64,000 nucleotides of DNA from Monilinia fructicola (taxonomy: Eukaryota > Ascomycota > Leotiomycetes > Helotiales > Sclerotiniaceae): the NCBI GenBank assembly GCA_008692225.1, contig VICG01000013.1, positions 2,041,001-2,105,000 of the forward strand, given 5' to 3'. This document shows positions 10,977-22,351 of the stretch, in pieces. The notes beneath the pieces are model-generated. The model made no database searches and was not told the DNA's origin. It worked only from the letters and a program-made list of their open reading frames with translations. The translations under genes and the position numbers were made by a program. Position 1 is the stretch's first letter. Each line of letters opens with the position of its first letter.

Positions 10977-13862
10977 TCAGGTTTTCTTAACTCCACCCCC
11001 AATTCTCCTATACTTCCTCTTATCCTTTCTACTCATCCGTGTTTTATCCCTCGTCCCCTTTCCACCCTCCCAAAAACTCGCTCCTCCTCTCCGTCTACTG
11101 ATAACCCTCTCTCCACACGCCGCACAATCCTCAGGTCTGTAAAGTCCCTCCCTGCTACACCATCCACAGATCATTCTTTTGGCCCACTCATTAACATGTT
11201 CTTCTTTTTCATCATGACACTTATCACATGCATACACCTTCTCGCAACAGCTAAAGCGAAACCAGCGATAACTTTTTCCATAATGTCTACAGAGACCATT
11301 TTTTGGGAGAGGCGTGCCTGGAACAATGCCGAGGGTTTCTTTCTTTTTCCTGGGAAGGAGGTTATGAGGGGTAGCTGAGGAGGAGATTTGGAGGAATTTG
11401 ATGGTGGGAATTGAAAAGGTAAATTTGGAATGACATTCCCGACAGACATTTGTCGTTGTTTCACCGCGAATTGAAACAATACCTGGAGCTGGATAGATGG
11501 TGGAACATGTGGAGCATGTTGGTGTAAATGAACTGTTTGTAAGATTAGATGCGCATTGTGATAGAAATCAGAATGTAATGTGACTTGCCTAGGTAACATA
11601 TCGCCAACGACACATCCTTCAAGATCCAGAAATCCAGCTCTAACATTGTGCGCGTGAACAAGATCTCGACGGTAACAGATGATGAGTGCAGCGGCACATT
11701 TCCTACAGGTCTCAGTCTTTGAGACTCCAGTTTTGAGACCTTTGATCTCGGTGATTTCTTTACAGCGAGAGCATTTGATGGTGATGTTTAGAGTGGTGAT
11801 CTCTAATAATTCAATGCCATATAGTTCGATGAATGGAAATGATATCGCTGTACCACGTTCAGGATTGGGAGCCGAAGTTTCAGGCTCGTGTTCTACTTCG
11901 ACTCCTCCTTCTTCTGATTCCAATTCATCACCGCTGTCATAAGAGTACATGGAGTCGGAGTCAGAGTATTCAGCATCCTCAGTATTAACAATCGTCCATT
12001 CAGGTGGTCGAGCGATATATTGGATGTGACTCTTCTCTTCAGACTCTTCAATGGCCACATCCTTTCCTTTGACATCCTTCGGTTTTTCAACCACAGGTGG
12101 CGGTATTTGCACAACAGGTACTATCTTGGGTTCCATCTTCAAAACAGTCTTCGCCAAAAGGTGCATGTTTTGTGCGAGGTAATTGATATGGCCCATCAAA
12201 TTCAAAGCTTTTGCCTCTTCCACTTTTTGCGCAAATGCTTTCTCTACGGATCTTGCTTCCGGAGCATCAACCCCTTCCAATTTAACTCGACAAGGCTCGA
12301 GTGGATAGATGGCGGGCACAAAAAGTTGAATGGCTTTAACACTCTTAATTGATGAGGGCAATTCCCCACGTTTTCGTGGTTCGATTGGAATAGTATAAGC
12401 AATTCCATCACTTGACTTCTTGAAAAGGGGCAACCTGCCCATTCTCGCTTCCAACTGCCTGGTTTCTACCTCTCGTCTCTTCGACGCCTCAGATTTTTCT
12501 GCATCTGTGAAACTTACACTCGGTTTGCTTGGAGTAACCTTGGGTTGTTCCGATTCTGTTACTGTAGATTCTGGCTGCGGTGGTGTAATCGTAGGTTGTA
12601 CTTCTCTGCTAGGAATGGAAAGATGTCGCGTGTCCTTGTTCATGACAATTTTAACTGTCTCTGCTTTTTGTGCAGATAAAAATTCTTCCAAATGCTTATC
12701 CAAGGATTTCATCAAATCCAACAAGGTAGCATTCTCCTTTTCTTGAACCAAACCATCAAAGCCATTTTCAACATTGATAGCAAAATCCTCTAGGAATATC
12801 TTTATTTTCCACCCTCAAGGTAGGTGGCGAGGTGGGATATCGAGGAGGTATTGTAAGAGAACATTCCAGCGCGGTCATCTCAAAAGGGAAATCAGGATCC
12901 GAAGGAGTGAGATTGAACCTCAATATAGTAGTACCCTCGGCATTTCCGGTTGGTCGAATCTCCTTTGGAGAGAATCGCCTTCGCATCTGTCCCAGCTGAA
13001 ATTCCCGAGGGTTTTCCGTTTGTGCTTGTGGTACCGGCTTTGCTACTACCCGTGATGCTGGAACAGGATTCGTGACAGCTTGTGATGAATGATTCTGATT
13101 CATCTCTTGTCCTCCTTGTGCACCTTCCGATATCGAAGCCTGAGAACCTTCGGGCATTGTTTTCTTTGCCGTGGCACGGCTAGGGAGTTTCGTGGGGTCA
13201 TGGATGAATGAACAGCTGTCACCAGCTCTACAATTCCCTATACATCAACATTAGTACCCTATCACCTCATACCTATGACCTCTTCATATGCCTTCACATG
13301 TGTTTCCAATATCACGTGGTGTAACCCAAGATATACCCAATCGTGGTGGTACGACCGCCTCATGACAAGCGCCACCGTTCAACGAATCACCCCCAACCAA
13401 CTTCATCCCAATATCATCGACATCCCGCGCACATCACCGATATACGGTGAATCACGGGATCTCCGCCATGACTGCACAACATGCAGCTTTGCACTACACA
13501 TATGCAAGACGATACCTCCAACTTTTCCCCAATTTCCGGCAGTCCAATGAAAATATTCGAGAACAACAGGTTTCAAATAAAAAAGAGGAGTTTACCTGAT
13601 TTACTGAAATAACGACATATCCTTGTTTTCAGCGGCTGCTGAGAATGAGTTTTGGAAGCTTGTGAGGCGGAATCATGTTCGTTTGGAATATCTGCCAACG
13701 CATCAGTCAATTGAAGCGAGCAGATGACCCTAGAAGACAGCCATAATATGCACTACAACCGGCCTTTACAGTTGATGCATAAGGGGAAGATAGGGAAAAT
13801 TGAAGGCGGTGAGTATGTAAATAGAGCTTCTGACCTGTTGAGGTTGAAAGATTGGATGTCAT
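10977..13862 (-). CDS. CCCH plus CHY zinc-finger protein, four exons with one frame break
   Basis: Joined exons 13862-13835, 13691-13596, 13237-11589 and 11532-10977 give about 775 aa once one extra base is discounted. Seen: an N-terminal CCCH finger (C35, C44, C50, H54, spacing C-X8-C-X5-C-X3-H) assembled across intron 2; an RWD-like segment at about 125-240; a Glu/Asp-rich stretch; and C-terminal Cys/His clusters ending in a CHY-type finger (CRHY, then CC, CDKCH, CGWC, CAAC). CHY fingers occur in fungal, plant and animal zinc-binding proteins such as Hot13 and RCHY1; this larger fungal form has no role I can name. Introns 1, 2 and 4 have clear AG acceptors. The last intron (11588-11533) uses a GC donor, GCAAGT. 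I start at 13862 because its ATG has A at -3; 13901 is an in-frame alternative adding 13 residues. The frame break lies in AAAA at 12782-12785 (minus-strand TTTT): one base fewer restores a continuous protein. It may be an assembly error or a real lesion. Confidence 0.85.
11533..11588 (-). other. GC-AG intron in the zinc-finger gene
   Basis: A 56-nt intron reads 5' GCAAGTCAC on the minus strand and ends with CTAAT, nine bases, then ACAG. Only removal from GC to AG restores the Cys-rich frame. A GT donor two codons later would give the wrong phase. Confidence 0.8.
12782..12785 (-). other. Apparent +1 frameshift in homopolymer
   Basis: On the minus strand the exon reads GGA TTT TGC TAT CAA TGT TGA and stops. 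With three T instead of four it reads on into the following 526-codon frame with no interruption, and the joined sequence fits a continuous RWD-like fold. No intron with usable splice sites bridges the point. Confidence 0.8.
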
Positions 13863-14075
13863 GGTATCTAAGGACTGAGTTGGTATTGATGAGCTGGGCA
13901 TAGAAGGTTTCGGATGCTTGTCACGAATGGGTATAGAGTGATATTCAAAAGACGGTATGAATGTCGATCTAGATAATAAATACGACTTTTGGGGAAGGGA
14001 GGGGGGTTCTCAGTAAGCTTTTCGCCTTGAAGTCGTAAAGTTGCAAGGAAAGAATTGCAGATGATATGATTTATG

Positions 14076-14129
14076 TGTTGTTGTTGTTGCTGCTGCTGCT
14101 GCTGTTCCTGTTGCTGTTGTTGTTGTTGA
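14076..14129. repeat. TTG/CTG trinucleotide repeat
   Basis: About 17 triplets mixing TTG and CTG with one CCT interruption. Confidence 0.9.
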
Positions 14130-14313
14130 TAATCCCAAGTCTTGGTCGCTTTCCCCGTTATGAACCTTTTTTTTGATATCACGGGGAATATGAAGAGTTG
14201 ATGCCGAGTGGCCAGTATCAAGTGGGGGATGAAGAGAGAGAGAGAGATGAGTCGAAATCAGCCACTTCTGACAATGTTATGTAACTATGACTCCAATATG
14301 CCTCGGATTTGAG

Positions 14314-14360
14314 TCATTCAATCAATCAATCATTCATTCATTCATTCATTCATTTATTCA
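14314..14360. repeat. ATTC/AATC tetranucleotide microsatellite
   Basis: AATC units followed by about eight ATTC units. Confidence 0.9.
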
Positions 14361-14601
14361 ATCATCTAATTACTCCCGAGGTCATTGTTTCATTGATCGA
14401 TTACTCAAGTAGAACTATTCATTGTTCATTGTTTACTCGTCGTATAGCTAATTGGAATTTTGTGTCTTGATAGACAACAATAGAATAGGGGACTTTCAAA
14501 TATTATCTTAATTATTTTATTATTTATTTTAATATTTATTTTAATATTTATTTTATTATGTATTTTATTATGTATTTTATTATTTATTTATTTATTTATT
14601 A

Positions 14602-14852
14602 CTTGGCGTTGTTTTAGGTCAATGCCGGGCTAAAAATCTACAAAATAGTATATCTTTTAAATTCTTTTTTATATATTATAAAACTTCTATTTTTAAGAAT
14701 TTAAATATACTAGACGTTTATTTTTTAACTTAATAATACTATAAAGCATTATTTATAATTTTTAATGGATTTGTTAATTTATTATAATTTTTTAAAATAA
14801 GTTCCATTTTCAGTTAATTTTTAGCCCGGCATTGACTCAAAACAACGCCAAG
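14602..14852. mobile_element. MITE 2: 251-bp AT-rich element with ~36-bp inverted ends and TA target duplication
   Basis: The left end begins CTTGGCGTTGTTTT and continues through GTCAATGCCGGGCTAAAAA. The right end is its reverse complement apart from two adjacent bases in the middle (AG against GA). TA flanks both sides (14600-14601 and 14853-14854). The interior is strongly AT-rich and non-coding. Its inverted repeats are unrelated to those of MITE 1, so a different transposase family member probably moved it. It sits inside AT-rich TTTA DNA, a typical TA-target setting. Confidence 0.85.
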
Positions 14853-14854
14853 TA

Positions 14855-17800
14855 TTTATTTTATTATTTATTTTATTTTATTTTGCTATATTATTGTTTG
14901 ATTTGATTTGATCTCTAGTTATATTACTCGTGTTTCAATTTCTATTATATTCATTCATTTTAATACTTCTTCTTCTCCTCCCTAATGTCCCATCTGCCAC
15001 ACCCTACATCACAGAATCGGGGTATAGAACCGATGTCGTCACTCCCCAACTTATTTTGAGATATCTTGATTGATCACAATAAGAGAATGATGGAAAGGTC
15101 GAGACCGTCAAACAACAAGCCATCCTTGGATTCATTCTGAATATCTATTCGTCCAGATTTATCAATCGGCTTACTAGGCGATGGAAAAAGTAATATGTGA
15201 GTATGTCAATATGTCAATATGTCAATATGTCAATATGTCAATATGTCAATATGTCAATATGTCAATATGTCAATATGTCAATATGTCAATATGTCAATAT
15301 GTCAATGAACATGTCAGTATGTCAGTATGTATATCATCAGTATGCTAGACATCGAGATCTTCATTCTACTCGGGCTCCTTTTCCGGTCGGGGCTCTCACA
15401 TGCTACAGTTCACATAACGTTCATAACCAAATCAAGTTTCTCTTGCCATTTCCAAGTTCCCTTTGAAGATTGGGTACAATCTACCTGAGTATCTTTATCA
15501 CCGCAGACACGAACAAGCCATCTTCGCAATCTCTCACTTATTGCGGTCTTATACTTTGTGGCGTATGTATTAATGTTACTTTTACCAGCAAAACTCGGCG
15601 CCACCATGTATGAATCATCTACATGCCCCCTTACCTAAGATTCGGGCTTCTCACGAGGTATTGAGGACAAAGATATCGTTCCTTTTAGGCTTTACGAGGA
15701 ATGGTCCTCATCTAAGTCTCTTAAGTTTCGAAGTCGTGAACTTGGGTTGACTGGTAGCTCTGTACATTTGTTTTCATGTTGTTGATTGGTCGAGAAGCGA
15801 TGGGATAGAAGACCTTCAAGGTCATTCACGCTGTTTCACTTCTTAGTTGCTATTTTTCTCTCCTCCTGTACTGTTGCCTGTGTGGAAGCGAGACGGGAAG
15901 TTCATGATGGCCTCGACGTTAGGACGCACATGGCAATAAAGTGTTTCGAATCAACTTCATCTGATAATTTATGATGCTGTCTAGTTATCTCTTGATCGAA
16001 TTCCTCACGCGATTAGTCGTCTCTGTAGTTAGTTCATTCGCTGCAAGACAAAAAGAGATGCTTGAGAAGTCTAGGCTATACAGGCAATACTGTGATATAT
16101 CCGCATTGGTAGAATTTCAGAATATTAGCTTCATACACAACTCATATGGATATGATTGATCGTGAATATTCGTTGCGTAATCCTCTTTATTTATTCTCCG
16201 CGTTTTGAACTTTGCAATGCTTGTTCTCAAAAGGATTTGTTTCCGAACATAGCTACCCATAACGCTCTTTACAGATTGTTTCAAAGACAGTTCTTGCACG
16301 AGGTAGAACTTTCAGCTAGTATCATAATCACCAGTGAAAGCAGTGAAATCTATGAATCGTGAGATTCTGCACCATGTCTTGAATGGACTGTTGTGCTCAA
16401 TGATATATATATTATAGTTACTATATCTTGTAATATGTAATGGAAGAGTTCCCAATATTAGTTATTCGACACTTTGAGAGACTTTCTGAGGGTAAATTTA
16501 TCCAATATCATATGTCAAATGTGAAACATAAATGGCCTCCCACCTTTCTATAACCTCTTCATGGACTGACTTGTGATATGTCGATCATAAGGGATTGTAT
16601 TGTTAAGTCACATCGTGTTGCGGTGACTTTCGTATACATGAGAATTATGAAATTGTTGAAAAAGAAGCTGAAGCAGAATACTGAGATATACTCAAAGTAA
16701 ATGATGAATTTCAGGTGCTAATAAAACACTGCAAATGTGGTAAGAGACCATATGTATATAAATTGAGAATCATTGAAAGATCATTGATTTCAATATTCTT
16801 TCTTGGTTCGCTACCCACTTGCGACCCTTGATAACTCAAAGCATTACTCACATATTTCATTGAGAGCGGTTCAATTATTTGAACGTGCAGGTAACTTGTT
16901 TTTCCTGAATACTCGCATCGTTTATTTGAATGGGTGGATTCACCATTCAAGGGGGGGGTAACGGAAACCACCCCGCATTTTCTTGCGTGACACCTCAATC
17001 TCGTACACAAATCATATGTTGTTTGTCTTTCTTCTTTCCTGAAACTTCAACTCTTCTGATATAACACATCTCAAAGTGTTAACAACGCGCATGTTGCTCT
17101 TCACAGTCCCATCTTAGTGTTGCCATTTCATTAATACGTCACGGGTTCCGGTTGCAAGAAACTCAGTGAAGCACCTATCAGCCCGCGAGAAACTGTTTTC
17201 TCATTTTCTACTTAGGGCATAATCCTGGAAGTTTTTACATGACTTGATTTGAAGCAAAATCAGGTGCTTAAGATAGGCTGATGATCGCTCATGCCGTAGT
17301 GAACGCTGGCAATGAGCAGGTCGATTTACAACTCCACAGTTTTGACATCCTTTGCTGAACTGAACCTCGAGATTTATGCGTGATTTTTACAAACCATCGT
17401 GGAATATCTTGTTGAAACCTGATGGTCCCGGTGATTTGAATGCTGCTCACAAGATCGATTATTGAAAAAGCATTTAAATATTCGCAGTGTATGATACCAT
17501 TTTGTAAGAAGATGGTGGTTGGTTTATACAGTCTGTCAAGAGAATTGGATATAAGAACATGGAACTTCTCCGTGAGCGAAAGTATTATCGTTGGTATTCA
17601 GATATGTTTCCAATCTGATACCTTCATTTCCCTATCATGCTCGATCCTCCATCTTTCATCTTGCTATTCTCCTATTCTATTTATCTGTGATTCTTCAGAA
17701 ATAAATATCAATATAGCGCCGCCTGTGTCATTCGCAGTTACCTGCGATAAATACAAGGCCAAAGAACCACAGCATCGTCGAACTGGAGGTTGTTGTGCCC

Positions 17801-18042
17801 GGGATCCCGATACTAGTCCCTGGCCGAGATGGGCCACTGGTGGGCTATGACAGTGAAATGTGATTTCTGCGAGCAAATTTATGAACCATCTGCGTGTCTG
17901 AAACTTAAGGAAAACCTAAAGAATTTTATTTTTGTGGAAAATGTGGTCATGGGTGGCATTCTGGGCGCGAAAGCTTGTTGAAGGGGGAAATCGACTATCA
18001 ACTTGAGCAATACACTTCAAATAATACTCGAAAGCCAAAAAT
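14855..18042. other. Intergenic region upstream of the Argonaute pseudogene
   Basis: No gene is supported. It starts with TTTA-type AT-rich sequence and holds the 8-bp array at 15203-15306. Frames of 60-136 codons (for example 15410-15607 minus, 15786-15974 plus, 17440-17850 plus) have no recognisable motif or splice support. Part could be further gene relic of the kind seen at 18043-21136, but I cannot show it. Confidence 0.5.
15203..15306 (+). repeat. ATGTCAAT octanucleotide tandem array, 13 copies
   Basis: Thirteen perfect 8-bp units run without interruption, then the unit degenerates to ATGTCAGT. Because 8 is not a multiple of 3, all frames cycle through the same eight residues, making an open but artefactual frame. 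Confidence 0.95.
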
Positions 18043-21000
18043 ATGCGCGACGATGTGCGTACACGGAATGAAGACGCCGAGCTCGACACACAAGGTTCAT
18101 CACTAAAGCAGCCAGCATCTGACCCTTTGACATCTACCGCTTCCATGAACCTATCTGGACTCAAGCACAATTTACCTAGTCAATCGAGTCAACGACATCA
18201 GCCGCCCCAGAAGCAACGCTAATTCCAAACTCAAGGTCAACACTCTGCAGGTAGTCTAGAAGACATACAGTAGCAGAGAGGGGGGGAGCTGCCATCAAGA
18301 ATGCAAATCGAGAGAAGTGGGCTCAAGCAAATCTTTCACTCGCTGCATATTCCACGCTTAACGAAATACCACCTGCTGGCGCCAACAGTATCAAGGCAAA
18401 CGTCTTTAACGTTACAATAGATCCCGTCGATATTGATCTTAGAAGATAGCACGTAGTGTTTGGACAAAGGCCTGGCCGAGATCTTAAACAAAATATTACA
18501 GACAGAGATGTCGTCAAGCCTGAACTGAAGAGAGAAATAGCCACTGAAATGCTGAAAACAAATCCCCTAACTGCGGTCTTTGTCTCGGATTACTTTTGCT
18601 ACATAATCTCTGTTGGCAGACTCTACGCTGACTGTAGCGATGATGTAGGCAATATTGTCACAAAAATCAACTTGCGTACCTCTGGTAATGTAAGATCGCC
18701 TCCGCGAGCCATGAGCAATAGGTTTGTATACGATAGGCATGTAAGTGTTGCGGAATTCCGTCGATTCATCAACCTTGACGCAGCAAGAGATGTCAGGTAT
18801 CACGCAGGTGAAGATCTCAAGGCTTTGAATATTATATCTTGGAAGAGAATATTTTCGAATGTCTTCCAAGGAAGCCGGTTGGGGAATAAGTTCTACCCAC
18901 TTGACGTACCACCTAGAATTTTAGGTGACCCAAACAGACCCCTTTGGAAACTTTATTCTGGATTTTTCAGTTCCCTGCGCCCTCGGATAGAAAATTGCTT
19001 CTCAACGTGGATTGCGCAACGTCTGCATTTTTCCCTGATGGCGGACTTCACGATTGGGTACGGGCCAAATTCGATAGTACAGTTCCATCAGCTGCAAAGC
19101 TACTTCGACATCTGAGAGGTATGAAGGTCACTTTTGTAGGAGATCTTCGCGATCCTAAAAAGATGCGGGCTGTTCGTGGTATGGATAATCAAAGAGTTAG
19201 TAACAAAACCTTCACTGACAATAATAAAAGAAGCGTATCAGTTTGGCAACGTATGTCCAATGTTAAGCTTTGTAACCTGTAGCCCCTCTCTCACGTCTTT
19301 ATGTAACCAAAGCTAATGCTCCTATTATATAGAGTATGGTCAGAGTCAGCAAAACTGTAGTCCGAACGCTCGGTGTATAAATTTAGGAGGGAGTGTTACG
19401 GACACAGAAATACAGTACCCAGCGGATATGCTCAATATCTGCATGTGGCAACCCGCTGGTAGATATTTCGGAGCAGAAACGATAGATCCTATGCTAGGCA
19501 TGGCAACCAGAATACCTGCTCAGAATCAAGCAGCCATTCGAGACCACCCTATACCTTTCTGGGTATACCGATAACAGCTATGCCAGGTATAGAAGGACAT
19601 TATAAATTAGGCTTCATCCATTCCAGTGTAATACTTCAGCTAATTGCTCCACCCCTTTAGTCTCGATGTTACGCCGAAGATTTTGATTATGGAAAGAACT
19701 CGACGATTGCATCCACCTAAATGAACGTTCCGAACTCTCAGTCCTGGTGACAAAAACAGACTGGAAGGCAGTGCAGTAAAGCCAGCAATTTGGGCTCTTA
19801 CCAGGATTGCGAGAAGGGACTGCAGAGATACTCTTCCAGGATTTGCAACAACGATTACCCTACGCTATGTGTTATCAATATCGGCCTTGAATATAAAAAT
19901 GCAGACACCTTCGTGACTGAATTGATGAATTAATTAAGAGAATATGGGTTTAATACACTAGGATCTTCATGTGAATCGTCATGAGACCAACAAATAATGC
20001 AAATCCTCAGTTGCGACGTGTAGGGCTAGATACTCGTTTGAATAGGGTGGTCTCCGGATGGAGGCAGGGGAATAACAACACAAATGCTCCCCCTATTCTT
20101 GTTCTCTTGCCCAATTTAAAGAAATGCGATGCTGTTGTTTACTCGGATATCAAGTGGTGGCGTGACTGTATCAGTGGCATACCTACTGTGTGCGTCAGCC
20201 GCAGGGGAATTCAAAGAGGCGTGACGCTAGATGGTGGAAAACTCATCCTTGATTCTGATGTTATGGCAGATATCGCGTGAGTTGACGCCAGAGAATTGTT
20301 TACTAAGTATGACTAGCAATATCTTTGGGGGGGGAACCATCTACTGACGAACTGCTTAGTTCATTGAAGGTCTCCAAGGTCTCGTTGAAGAGCGGCTTGA
20401 GGCTTATTATCAGTATAATGGTAAACTGCGTCCCCCCCGTCCCCCCCGTCCCCCAACATTACTTTCTCCCGAGACAGCGTTGGCGAAGCCCAATACGGCA
20501 TGGTGCTTGAGGAAGAACTTCCCAAGTCCGCGCAGCATGCGCAAGCATGGCCACGAAACACAGCGGGATCCAACCTCCAATCACACTTCTGGCAGTATGG
20601 AAACTTCCTCGTGCAAGATTCGTCCGCAATGCAAAAGTGGCCGATCCCGCCTCACAGAGGAACCTTATCATGGGTACAGTAGCGGACAGAGAGGTCACGG
20701 ATCCCAATCGCACCAATCTCTCTCTCCAGAGTCACGATAGTGCTCTCGGAACGTTACGCACAGGTCGCTACGTGGTGATAATCGACGAGACGGGGTACGG
20801 ACTTGCGTGGTGGGAAAGCGTCGTAAGTCATAGCTTCATATCTTTCGTCGCATACTCTCCCCGCCTATATCCATCTTCAAATGCTAACACTGTTCCTTCT
20901 ACACGAACAATATCTGCTTTGTGGGATCCCGCGCCACGAAAGGTCTCTCGGTCTGCACACCAGCAAGATACGCAGATATCTTGTGTAATCGTCTACATTG

Positions 21001-21136
21001 CTATATATCTCCTGCTTTAAAGAGACAGATGACGAAGCTGCTGGATAACGCGAATCGACAGAACGATCTGATTTGGAGTAGTGCCGCGGGAAATTCTTGG
21101 CATCCGAGGGCCAATGATATCATGTTTTCTCTTTGA
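18043..21136 (+). pseudogene. Argonaute (QDE-2/AGO-like) pseudogene
   Basis: Pieces of an Argonaute lie in order on the plus strand but in shifting frames. 18043-18219 is a Ser/Gln-rich N-terminus ending in TAA. From about 18320 come the N domain and linker (ending near GFFSSLRP), with an in-frame TAG at 18447. A frame change at about 18985-18995 leads into linker/PAZ (KLLLNVDCATSAFF). An apparent intron 19251-19332 (GTATGT...TATAG) restores the PAZ end and linker 2 (PAQNQAAI), which stops near 19573. 19981-20280 holds the MID region (ILVLLPNLKKCDAVVYSDIK, TVCVSRRGIQRG). PIWI follows from 20366 in three successive frames (EAQYGMVLEEELP; TVADREVTDPNRTN; QSHDSALGT; YVVIIDETGYGL) and ends in GSRATKGLSVCTPARYADIL. 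Argonautes bind small RNAs and slice targets through an RNase H-like PIWI site; fungal members act in quelling. At least three stops or frame breaks rule out a full product. Frames still conserve long blocks, so decay looks moderate. The true start is uncertain. Confidence 0.9.
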
Positions 21137-22351
21137 GGAAATTGGACTGTAAGGATAGATGGTAGATTGCTGAGCTGATGAGTTCTTGTTTTGAGATTCC
21201 TGCGGCAGTTTTGCTGGAGCGGCCGTGTCTCTGATTGGTTTTCTTATGGCCTGTCATTTCTTCCAATCATACTGTTTACTGTATGGTGTTTAGCTGTCCG
21301 GTGGTTTGTAATTATTGATGTTGGTGTTGGCGATGGAATATGAGCGAAGAAAATAGCGGGGTGAACAAAAAGGGGCACAAATCTGGGAGTACCGAGCAGA
21401 CTGTTTTGGATGGATTTTGTGTTTTAGTCTCTGTGTTTTAGGCCTTTAGATCGAGTGTAGGTCTAATTTAGAATGAACAAATTCAAAGAAGCTGTTTATT
21501 GGACTTGGACTATCTGACACAGCTATAGTTAGTCTAAAAATGTGATGTAAACTGAAAATAATGTCAAGATGTTAACTTACTTGGCGATCGATCACTTGCT
21601 AGTCAGGTACCAGGGGTATGCAGGACCAGTTCACCATATTTTCATATCTGTTCAAGTCTCTTCTCCTATTTCCCTCCTGTTCATCAATCTATCGCCAACA
21701 ACAACTTATTATGAATTCATGATAATGAGGCACATCAAACAATCACACCGAGAAAAGCAATCATTTAAAACTTACGATTTACACCTTATAACATGAAAAA
21801 GATCAACTCTACAGCAGAGTTCAAATTTAAAATTCCAACTTCAATATTGGCTTCAACTCACAAATTTCAAATCCAACAAATTATCCTCCCAAGCCAAGTG
21901 AATGCAACCAAGCAATCCACCCATCCATAAAAATCGTAAAAGCCCCGCCGAGGAGTCCAATCGCAATCTAATCCCAACCCCTAGTCATAAAGTGTCGTCA
22001 AAAAGCTCGCAAGCGCGTATCCAGAAACAGAAGAAAGTATGAAAATAGACAAGTGAGAAGTAGGCAAATAAGCAAATTGGGTATAACCACTCCGTCCCTT
22101 CATCCATAAATCCTCAAAGTCGATAGACCTTGAGATTATTTTGGGTTTTCTTTTGCAAAACCTACCTCCAATTCCATAATGTTACCCAGTGATTCATCTA
22201 TTGCTCCAACCCAGCCTTCACGCTCCTGTTCTGTACGCTGACGCAAAGTTCTGTTCGCCATCCAAAGTATCCACCCTTCAAATATGAATACCCACCCACA
22301 AAAATCCCCCGATTCAGCAATCATCAATCATCAATCATCCACTACCTTCCA
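21137..22351. other. Intergenic region between Argonaute relic and transporter gene
   Basis: No supported gene. The right half is the likely 3' UTR and terminator of the minus-strand transporter gene. Short frames here show no motif. Confidence 0.5.

Larger units (their letters stand above)
13863..14601. other. Upstream region of the zinc-finger gene
   Basis: Probable promoter and 5' UTR of the minus-strand gene. It includes a TTG/CTG run that would read as polyglutamine on the minus strand (14076-14129), a GA run near 14235, ATTC repeats (14314-14360), and AT-rich DNA leading into MITE 2. The polyglutamine frame (13868-14221) is not in frame with the zinc-finger gene. Confidence 0.5.

Noticed and set aside
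13868..14221. Polyglutamine frame upstream of the zinc-finger gene
   Set aside because: Out of frame with that gene and explained by the TTG/CTG repeat.
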